Below are positions 1 through 5,131 of a stretch of 6,455 bases of DNA, piece by piece (the stretch's first letter is position 1; every line of letters starts with the position of its first letter). The position numbers and the translations under genes are program-made. The notes below the pieces were generated by a model. The model did not search any database. It saw only the letters and a list, made by a program, of their open reading frames with translations, and was not told the DNA's origin. Source of the stretch: Bacteroidales bacterium UBA4073 (GTDB lineage Bacteria; Bacteroidota; Bacteroidia; Bacteroidales; Tenuifilaceae); contig DFYV01000127.1 in the NCBI GenBank assembly GCA_002383425.1, forward strand, positions 421 through 6,875, in the 5' to 3' direction.

Positions 1-16
1 CGGAAAAAGGAATCTT

Positions 17-100
17 TAATTCGTAATTCGTAATTTGTAATTTGTAATTCGTAATTTGTAATTCGTAATTCGTAATTTTGAACCTTGAACCTTTAACCCT
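17..100. repeat. Array of twelve contiguous 7-bp units (TAATTYG family passing into GAACCTT family)
   Basis: Eight uninterrupted units of TAATTCG or TAATTTG run from 17 to 72 (C/T order at the sixth base: C C T T C T C C). They are followed without loss of phase by TAATTTT (73-79), GAACCTT (80-86), GAACCTT (87-93) and TAACCCT (94-100). Units match the loose pattern (T/G)AA(C/T)(C/T)NN. The array is non-coding and lies downstream of the LOG gene, which ends at 180 on the minus strand. I recall similar AATTACG and AAGGTTC heptads as dispersed intergenic repeats in Bacteroidota, and heptameric short tandem repeats are known in cyanobacteria. No function can be read from the sequence. Confidence 0.9.
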
Positions 101-116
101 TCGATTTCACTCAGGG
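97..116. repeat. REP-like intergenic element abutting the heptad array
   Basis: The segment reads CCCTTCGATTTCACTCAGGG, with CCCT and AGGG as complementary ends and an imperfect interior; GCAAGC follows to about 122. On the other strand it is a variant of the CCCTGAG-GAA-TCGAAGGG type sequence that I recall as widely dispersed in Bacteroidota and some other bacterial genomes. Its first four bases overlap the last heptad of the neighbouring array. The assignment to that family is from memory, not from a search, and only one copy is visible here. Confidence 0.45.
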
Positions 117-128
117 CAAGCTTTGAAC

Positions 129-156
129 TTTTTTTTACCATAGCACCTAAAAAAAA
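129..156. repeat. A/T-only inverted repeat, possible weak terminator of the LOG gene
   Basis: Eight T then A (129-137) is the exact reverse complement of T then eight A (148-156), a perfect 9-bp inverted repeat with a 10-nt loop (138-147). It starts 24 nt past the LOG stop codon on the minus strand. A transcript from that side would first make a run of eight U, so it could aid termination, but there is no GC-rich stem ahead of the U-run. A terminator role is therefore only a guess. The symmetry would act equally on both strands. Confidence 0.4.
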
Positions 157-179
157 GAATTAAACAACCTCACAATACT

Positions 180-755
180 TCAAACAGCTGCATAGTTGAT
201 GGCATCGGAATCCCAATGGGGTGCGTTCTCAATGGCTGGGATAACCTCCTCAGGATTACCGACAAACTGCCAGATTGCATTATGCTCGCTGCGCATGAAA
301 TGTTCGTCAATCATCTTTTGAAGCATCTCCTTGAGGTGATAGTAAAAGTTATCGGTGTTCAGTATAACTATTGGCTTGGTAAACTTGCCTAAGCGTTTAA
401 GGGTAATAACCTCCATGAGCTCCTCAAGGGTTCCGCAGCCGCCCGGAAGGGCGACAACAGCATCGACATCCTGAATGAGGAGTTTTTTACGCTCATGCAT
501 ATCCTTAACCAGTACCAGTTCAGTCAGGTTTTTATGCCCCCATTCTACTTTTTGCATGAAACGGGGTAAAATTCCAATAACCTTTCCCCCATGCCCGAGT
601 GCAGTATCGGCAAGGCATCCCATTAATCCGTAGGAGCCACCACCATACACAATTGTTACATCCTTACTAACAAGCTCTTTGGCTAAAACCCTGGTTGCCT
701 CAAAGTACCTGGCATCGACCTTTGAGCTGGAGGCACAGAAAACACATATTCTCAT
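180..755 (-). CDS. LOG-family nucleoside 5'-monophosphate phosphoribohydrolase (TIGR00730 type)
   Basis: A 191-residue cytosolic Rossmann-fold protein of usual length for the LOG/TIGR00730 family. Known members hydrolyse the N-glycosidic bond of nucleoside 5'-monophosphates; plant and some bacterial members release active cytokinin from its ribotide, and others act on AMP-type nucleotides. Diagnostic motifs are visible: MRICVFCASSS at the N-terminus, a glycine-rich YGGGSYGLMG loop (37-46), MHERK (86-90) with the family arginine R89, and PGGCGTLEE (104-112) with the catalytic-type E112. There is no signal peptide or membrane segment. The chosen ATG fits the conserved family N-terminus; no Shine-Dalgarno is present. 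The gene lies downstream of the thioredoxin gene on the same strand, but a strong terminator ends 12 nt before its start codon, so its expression needs read-through or an unseen promoter. Family is sure; the natural substrate is not, and the old label 'lysine decarboxylase' for such proteins is a misnomer. Confidence 0.93.
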   Translation of the reverse strand: MRICVFCASSSKVDARYFEATRVLAKELVSKDVTIVYGGGSYGLMGCLADTALGHGGKVIGILPRFMQKVEWGHKNLTELVLVKDMHERKKLLIQDVDAVVALPGGCGTLEELMEVITLKRLGKFTKPIVILNTDNFYYHLKEMLQKMIDEHFMRSEHNAIWQFVGNPEEVIPAIENAPHWDSDAINYAAV

Positions 756-767
756 AGCTATCGGCGT

Positions 768-802
768 AAAAAAACTAAAGCCGGGAATAAGAAACCCCGG
801 CT
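768..802 (-). terminator. Rho-independent terminator after the thioredoxin gene
   Basis: Read on the minus strand, AGCCGGG (802-796) pairs perfectly with CCCGGCT (785-779) across a 10-nt loop, and the stem is followed by TTAG and seven T (774-768). It begins 19 nt past the thioredoxin stop codon, the usual place for an intrinsic terminator. There is no matching T-tract on the plus strand, so it should act on minus-strand transcription only. The T-run ends just 12 nt before the LOG start codon. Confidence 0.87.
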
Positions 803-821
803 GTTGTGAAATTTAAAATAT

Positions 822-1139
822 TTACAGTAAAGCTTCGAGTTTGGCAACAAGAGCACTTTTCGGAACAGCTCCTACCTGTTTATCGACCATCTGTCCATTC
901 TTGAAGAAAAGAACCGTTGGAATATTACGGATACCATAGCGTACCGCAATAGCTGGGTTACTATCAACATCTACCTTGACAATCACCGCTTTATCCTTAT
1001 ATTCCTCGGACATTTGCTCAACATACGGGGCTATTAAGCGGCAAGGACCACACCATTCAGCCCAAAGATCTACCATTGCAGGTTTTCCAGAGTTGAGGAC
1101 AAGTTCATCAAAATTTGCTTCAGTTACTGCTAATGCCAT
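822..1139 (-). CDS. trxA: Thioredoxin
   Basis: A 105-residue single-domain thioredoxin, close to the 105-110 residues usual for cytosolic members. It reduces disulfides in target proteins through a dithiol exchange and is itself recharged by thioredoxin reductase. The redox motif WCGPC is at 29-33, so C30 is the nucleophile and C33 the resolving cysteine. D24 matches the buried aspartate next to the active site, P74 in IPT (73-75) is the cis-proline that shapes the substrate groove, and G90 matches the conserved late glycine. There is no signal peptide or lipobox, so it is cytosolic and not an exported Tlp/ResA-like protein. It starts 74 bp after dnaE with a candidate promoter in the gap, and ends in its own terminator, suggesting a short, possibly monocistronic transcript. 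The leader is A-rich without Shine-Dalgarno. The symbol is used in the generic sense; the genome may hold further thioredoxins. Confidence 0.96.
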   Translation of the reverse strand: MALAVTEANFDELVLNSGKPAMVDLWAEWCGPCRLIAPYVEQMSEEYKDKAVIVKVDVDSNPAIAVRYGIRNIPTVLFFKNGQMVDKQVGAVPKSALVAKLEALL

Positions 1140-1183
1140 AGTTTACTTATTTTAGGTTTTAATTTATTGCTTAAGATTCACCA

Positions 1184-1212
1184 CAAAATTAAACCAAAAA
1201 TTTGAGAAAAAG
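1184..1212 (-). promoter_or_regulatory. Candidate Bacteroidota-type promoter for the thioredoxin gene
   Basis: On the minus strand TAATTTTG (1191-1184) is an exact match to the -7 consensus TAnnTTTG used by the primary sigma factor in Bacteroidota. The -33 position carries only T-rich sequence (CTTTTT, 1212-1207) and no clean TTTG, so the match is half complete. Transcription would start around 1178-1181 and give a leader of about 40 nt before the ATG at 1139. The box overlaps one arm of an inverted repeat (1188-1194 / 1212-1218). Confidence 0.45.
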
Positions 1213-1218
1213 TTTAAT
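1188..1218. repeat. 7-bp inverted repeat across the dnaE stop codon and thioredoxin promoter
   Basis: ATTAAAC (1188-1194) and GTTTAAT (1212-1218) are perfect reverse complements separated by 17 bp. One arm contains the dnaE stop codon (1214-1216) and the other overlaps the candidate -7 box. The stem is AT-rich and the spacer long, so as an RNA hairpin it would be a weak dnaE terminator; as DNA it could be an operator. Chance occurrence in AT-rich DNA is also possible. Confidence 0.35.
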
Positions 1219-4200
1219 CCATGTTTACTTTAAAGTTAATCTCACTATCGTACAAGTAATTAACGAATTCCTGGGTGATATTTACCCGGTAAGCCCTGGA
1301 AAATAAATCGACAGCTATCTGGTATTCAGGATCGAAAACCTTAAATTTAAGGGTTATGTTAGCCTTATCGCGCTGAACAAATCGTGTGATATCGTCGATA
1401 AAAATATCATTGACCTCATCGAGTGGTATGTTTAGCGTAATACTTTTTATCATTTTTTCACGAACATCGTAAAGCATGTTAATGGACTTAATATGGAGTT
1501 CCAGCTCATCGGGCCTGTACGACTTAGGCTGAATACGCCCTCTGACCATGATGTAGTACCCGTTGAAGCAAAAGTTGCGGTAGTTCTCAAAATCTTTACC
1601 AAAGAGCATGATGTCCATGGAATCGGTGTAATCCTCAAGGGTAATACGGCCGTACTGCTTGCCATTTTTTGCAGTATCGATGCGCGAAGCAATTGTCATA
1701 CCGGCAATAGTCACATCCCTATCGCGGTATTGCTCCATGTTGGCTTTGATGTCGGCAATGGATACGTTGCATAGATTTTCGATTTCGAAACGGAATTCAT
1801 CGAGTGGGTGAGCAGAAAGGTAAATACCAATAACCTCCTTTTCCTTGTTGAGTTTTTCGATGGTTGGCCAAGGGTCAACCTTTTGGGGTACTGGTTTAGG
1901 AACCTCAAACCCGGCTGCCATTCCAAACAGCGATTGCTGGGCACTATTTTTCTCCGACTGAACTTTAATTCCGTAACGCATAAGTAATTCAATGTACGAA
2001 ACACCCTTAGAGTCAACCGTAAAAAAAGCGCTACGGTCAAAATCGATCAGGTTATCGAAAGCGCCGGCAACAGCAAGAACTTCGAGGTTTTTCTTGTTTA
2101 CAGTTTGAAGGTTTACCCGTTCAAAAAAATCGAAAATATTTTTGAATTTACCCCCATTTTTTCGCACCTCAATAATGTTTTGTGCAGCATTTTCGCCCAT
2201 TCCTTTAATCGCACCTAAACCAAAGCGTATATCGCCATTGGGCATTACGGCAAATTTTATTTGGCTTTCGTTCACATCGGGGCCAAGCACCTGAATACCC
2301 ATTCGGCGGCACTCGTCCATGAAGGTAGTAATCTTCTTGATTTCGGAAAAGTTACGGCTAAGTACAGCAGCCATAAATTGGCTTGGGTAATGAGCTTTAA
2401 GGTAAGCGGTTTGGTAGGCAATGTAAGCGTAGCTGGTGGAGTGCGACTTGTTAAAGGCATACTCAGCAAACGATTCCCAGTCGGTCCAAATCTTTTCCAC
2501 CTTTTTCCTATCGTAGCCCTTGCTAAGGCATCCGTCGATGAATTTTTCTTTCAACTCATCCATAACCTTTTTAAGCTTTTTCCCCATTGCTTTTCGGAGG
2601 GCATCGGCTTGTCCCCTGGTGAATCCGGCTAGTTTTTGGGACAGCAACATTACCTGTTCCTGGTAAACAGTAATGCCATAGGTATCCTTGAGCACCTCTT
2701 CCATCTCAGGGATTTCGTAAACAATGGGTTCGCGGCCGTGTTTTCGGTTTACGAAGCTGGGGATGTAATCCATGGGGCCTGGACGGTAGAGAGCATTCAT
2801 GGCAATTAGGTCTTCGATACGGTTGGGCTGAAGGGCCCGCAAATACTTTTTCATTCCGGGTGATTCGAACTGAAAGATAGCGGTGGTTTCCCCATGAGAG
2901 AAGAGCTCAAATGTTTTGACATCGTTCAGGGGAATGTCCCCAATATCAATTTTTTCGCCAGTTGATTGCTCCACTAACAAAAGGGCGTCCTTAATAATGG
3001 AAAGGGTTTTAAGGCCAAGAAAGTCCATTTTAAGTAGGCCAATATCTTCAACCTGTGTCCCCTCGTACTGGGTTACAAAGAGTTTGGCTTCGGGGTTAGT
3101 GCAGAGGGGAATGTACTCTTCAAGATCGTCGCGGCCAATTATGATACCGCAGGCATGCACGCCGGTTTGGCGTATGGTTCCCTCAAGGACTTGTGCATGT
3201 TTAAGAGTATCGCGTATAAGCGGGTTATCGGATTTAGTTTCCCTTTCAAGTTCAGGGACTTCCTCAAAAGCCTTTTTCAAGGTGATGCCGGGTCGCTCGG
3301 GAACCATTTTAGTCAGCCTTTCGGCAGTTGGCAAATCGAGCTCAAGGGTACGGGCCACATCTTTAATTGACGATCTGGCAGCCATGGTGCCAAAGGTGAT
3401 TATGTGCGCTACGCGCTTAGCTCCGTATTTATTTACCACATACTGGAGCACATCCTCACGGCCATCTTCATCGAAATCGATGTCGATATCAGGCATGGAA
3501 ATGCGATCAGGGTTAAGGAAACGCTCAAAAAGCAGGTCGTACTTTATGGGGTCGATATCGGTGATACGCAAGGAGTAAGCCACTACCGAACCGGCAGCTG
3601 AACCACGTCCAGGTCCAACCGATACCCCTAACTCGCGGGCAGCTTTGATAAAGTCCCAAACTATCAGGAAGTAACTTGGGTAACCCATTCGGGCAATTAC
3701 CTCCAGTTCAAACTCTAAACGTTCTACAATAGCATCGCTAAGGTTGTCGCCCCATCGCTGTTTAGCTCCTTCAAAGGTAAGATGCCGCAAGTATTCGTTT
3801 TCATCAGAAAAACCATCGGGTATGGGGAAGTATGGCATGATGGGTTTACTGGAAATATCGTAAAATTCAACCTTGTTAAATATCTCCATGGTATTACCAA
3901 TGGCTTCAGGACAATCGGGGAAAAGAGCTCGAATTTCATCTTCGCTCTTGAGGTATTCCTGAAAGGTGTATCGCATACGATTGGACTCGCTGAGTTTTTT
4001 GCCTGTATTCAGGCAAATGAGAATATCGTGAGCCTGGGCATCGTCGGCCATTACAAAATGAACGTCGTTGGTGGCAATGCACTTTACGCCGGTTTTCATC
4101 GAAAGCTCAGCTATAGCCTTATTCACCTTAAGCTGATTTTCATAAACCTCGTAGTCGATTCGGGGTTCACCCGACTTATGGAGCATGAGCTCAAGGTAGA

Positions 4201-4843
4201 AATCATCGCCAAATATTTCCTTGTACTCATAAACAAGCCGTTCAGCGCTTTCCATATTGCCGTTCAGGATTGCCTGTGGAATTTCGCCTCCAAGGCAGGC
4301 ACTTGAAGCAATGATACCCTTGCTATACTTACGCAACAGCTCCTTATCAATTCGAGGCTTGTAGTAAAAACCTTCGGTATAACCGTAGCTAACCAGTTTC
4401 ATCAGGTTATGGTACCCTTCTTTGTTTTTTGCAAGCAGAATAAGGTGAAAGTTATGCCTGTCCTCCTTGTCGGTTCTATCGAAACGGCTTTTCTTAGCCA
4501 TATATACTTCGCATCCCACAATGGGTTTAAAAAGTTTGCCTTGTGCTTCCTTGAGTTTCAGCTTAAGCTCTTGCAGCTTTTCAGGATTACCGTTTCCATT
4601 TTCAATTTCTTTCTCTGCACTTTCAATGTCAAGCTTTACCTGCTTAATTTCCTCATTAACCTTGCTATTCACCTTGTTTGCCTTTGCAAGGAACTCCTTT
4701 ACTCCAAACATATTGCCATGGTCGGTAAGGGCAATGCCCGGCATACCCAACTCTATTGCCCGCGATATTAGCTTATCGATACTGGAAGCCCCATCGAGTA
4801 TTGAATAGTGGCTATGAACATGAAGATGTACAAACTGACCCAT
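1214..4843 (-). CDS. dnaE: DNA polymerase III alpha subunit (replicative C-family polymerase)
   Basis: A complete 1209-residue DnaE that polymerises DNA at the replication fork. The N-terminal PHP domain (about 1-290) keeps a full set of metal-ligand candidates: H8, H10, D17, H42, E112, H133, C183, D260 and H262. A charged helical hairpin (about 57-105) is inserted in the PHP domain. The palm holds GPGRGSAAGS (410-419), PDIDIDF (451-457; D452 and D454 match E. coli D401 and D403) and KMDFLGL (605-611; D607 matches D555). Other conserved blocks are RPGPMDYIPSF (687-697) and FNKSHS (797-802). A helix-hairpin-helix lies near 875-891, a beta-clamp motif QQSLF at 969-973, and an OB fold at about 1043-1103. 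It is of DnaE type, not PolC: there is no inserted exonuclease domain. There is no intein or frameshift. An in-frame TAA directly precedes the ATG (4844-4846), fixing this as the first possible start; no Shine-Dalgarno is present. Confidence 0.98.
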   Translation of the reverse strand: MGQFVHLHVHSHYSILDGASSIDKLISRAIELGMPGIALTDHGNMFGVKEFLAKANKVNSKVNEEIKQVKLDIESAEKEIENGNGNPEKLQELKLKLKEAQGKLFKPIVGCEVYMAKKSRFDRTDKEDRHNFHLILLAKNKEGYHNLMKLVSYGYTEGFYYKPRIDKELLRKYSKGIIASSACLGGEIPQAILNGNMESAERLVYEYKEIFGDDFYLELMLHKSGEPRIDYEVYENQLKVNKAIAELSMKTGVKCIATNDVHFVMADDAQAHDILICLNTGKKLSESNRMRYTFQEYLKSEDEIRALFPDCPEAIGNTMEIFNKVEFYDISSKPIMPYFPIPDGFSDENEYLRHLTFEGAKQRWGDNLSDAIVERLEFELEVIARMGYPSYFLIVWDFIKAARELGVSVGPGRGSAAGSVVAYSLRITDIDPIKYDLLFERFLNPDRISMPDIDIDFDEDGREDVLQYVVNKYGAKRVAHIITFGTMAARSSIKDVARTLELDLPTAERLTKMVPERPGITLKKAFEEVPELERETKSDNPLIRDTLKHAQVLEGTIRQTGVHACGIIIGRDDLEEYIPLCTNPEAKLFVTQYEGTQVEDIGLLKMDFLGLKTLSIIKDALLLVEQSTGEKIDIGDIPLNDVKTFELFSHGETTAIFQFESPGMKKYLRALQPNRIEDLIAMNALYRPGPMDYIPSFVNRKHGREPIVYEIPEMEEVLKDTYGITVYQEQVMLLSQKLAGFTRGQADALRKAMGKKLKKVMDELKEKFIDGCLSKGYDRKKVEKIWTDWESFAEYAFNKSHSTSYAYIAYQTAYLKAHYPSQFMAAVLSRNFSEIKKITTFMDECRRMGIQVLGPDVNESQIKFAVMPNGDIRFGLGAIKGMGENAAQNIIEVRKNGGKFKNIFDFFERVNLQTVNKKNLEVLAVAGAFDNLIDFDRSAFFTVDSKGVSYIELLMRYGIKVQSEKNSAQQSLFGMAAGFEVPKPVPQKVDPWPTIEKLNKEKEVIGIYLSAHPLDEFRFEIENLCNVSIADIKANMEQYRDRDVTIAGMTIASRIDTAKNGKQYGRITLEDYTDSMDIMLFGKDFENYRNFCFNGYYIMVRGRIQPKSYRPDELELHIKSINMLYDVREKMIKSITLNIPLDEVNDIFIDDITRFVQRDKANITLKFKVFDPEYQIAVDLFSRAYRVNITQEFVNYLYDSEINFKVNMD

Positions 4844-5014
4844 TTAGCTATTGTATTATACCTAATTGATTTATTGGAACATACCGTTATACCAGCTATT
4901 GCGAATTTAACCAATTAACGCCACTTACCCGAAGGTAAAAACATAATTTAATCATTTTTTATCAACAAAAACCAAACGTTTAACCCAAACTACCCTAAAT
5001 AGGTAAAAATTAAC

Positions 5015-5029
5015 AGGGAAAAAATCCCT
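5015..5029. repeat. Small hairpin AGGGA-A5-TCCCT in the divergent region
   Basis: AGGGA (5015-5019) and TCCCT (5025-5029) form a perfect 5-bp stem around five A, followed on the plus strand by a few more T. It looks a little like an intrinsic terminator, but nothing upstream on the plus strand needs terminating, and on the minus strand it would lie in or upstream of the dnaE leader. It may be a leader structure, a protein site or chance. Confidence 0.3.
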
Positions 5030-5070
5030 TTTACTGTGAGTGGGTGTAAAAAAACAAATAAATTGCCTTG

Positions 5071-5087
5071 AACTTAAATCCTAAGTT
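5071..5087. promoter_or_regulatory. Dyad upstream of the barrel gene, possible operator
   Basis: AACTTA (5071-5076) and TAAGTT (5082-5087) are perfect reverse complements with a 5-bp spacer. After one mismatch the symmetry extends by TT (5068-5069) and AA (5089-5090). It lies 45-60 bp before the start codon and borders the possible -33 box, a position that would suit a repressor or activator site. No factor can be named. Confidence 0.3.
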
Positions 5088-5089
5088 AA

Positions 5090-5118
5090 ATTGCTATCCC
5101 ACAAATTATCTAACCTTG
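5090..5118 (+). promoter_or_regulatory. Weak candidate promoter for the barrel gene
   Basis: ATTG (5090-5093) and TAACCTTG (5111-5118), 17 bp apart, each differ by one base from the Bacteroidota -33 TTTG and -7 TAnnTTTG elements. The implied transcript would have a leader of only about 8-10 nt before the ATG at 5132. That is short, and lowers confidence. No Shine-Dalgarno precedes the start codon. Confidence 0.3.
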
Positions 5119-5131
5119 AAAAATCATTACC

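Larger units (their letters stand above)
4844..5131. promoter_or_regulatory. Divergent intergenic region between dnaE and the plus-strand barrel gene
   Basis: These 288 bp hold no gene and must contain the start signals of both flanking genes. TACC occurs at 4859, 4882, 4890, 4926, 4991 and 5128, and GGTA at 4934 and 5002, more than expected for such a short AT-rich stretch. Two blocks resemble each other: TTACC-CGAA-GGTAA (4925-4938) and TACC-N7-GGTA (4991-5005), both followed by A-runs. ATACC is directly repeated at 4881 and 4889. For dnaE the best minus-strand -7 match is TAAATTCG (4909-4902), with TTCG (4933-4930) 20 bp upstream, one mismatch in each; this is weak. No -7 box matches the Bacteroidota consensus exactly on either strand. 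Confidence 0.4.

Noticed and set aside
17..100. CRISPR array
   Set aside because: The units are 7 bp with no spacers, and no cas gene is present.
1711..2040. Minus-strand open frames within dnaE in another frame (also 1450-1692, 2272-2469, 3724-3939)
   Set aside because: They overlap dnaE in a shifted frame with low-quality composition. The dnaE frame is uninterrupted over 1209 codons, so there is no frameshift to explain.
2023..2040. Runs of six or seven U in the dnaE message (here and near 2125) as programmed slippage sites
   Set aside because: They encode ordinary FF pairs in frame, and no shifted product with a meaningful end is evident. Slippage known from polymerase III genes concerns dnaX, not dnaE.
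2916..3578. A 220-codon open frame on the plus strand, antisense to dnaE, and other plus-strand frames at 3782-4306 and 2261-2632
   Set aside because: They lie wholly inside the well-conserved dnaE gene on the opposite strand, their translations show no domain or motif, and open antisense frames are a common by-product of codon bias.
1214..4843. Intein or split gene in dnaE
   Set aside because: All conserved polymerase blocks are contiguous, and no intein splice-junction motifs or large unexplained insertion in the palm are seen. The only insertion is the helical hairpin in the PHP domain.
4855..4860. Perfect TATAAT on the minus strand just upstream of dnaE
   Set aside because: It would give a leader of only a few nucleotides, has no TTGACA at proper distance, and the primary sigma factor of Bacteroidota prefers TAnnTTTG.
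4846..4901. Direct repeat AGCTATTG at 4846 and 4894, and ATAGCT just before the LOG start
   Set aside because: An 8-bp repeat in AT-rich DNA is expected by chance, and the placement relative to start codons differs.
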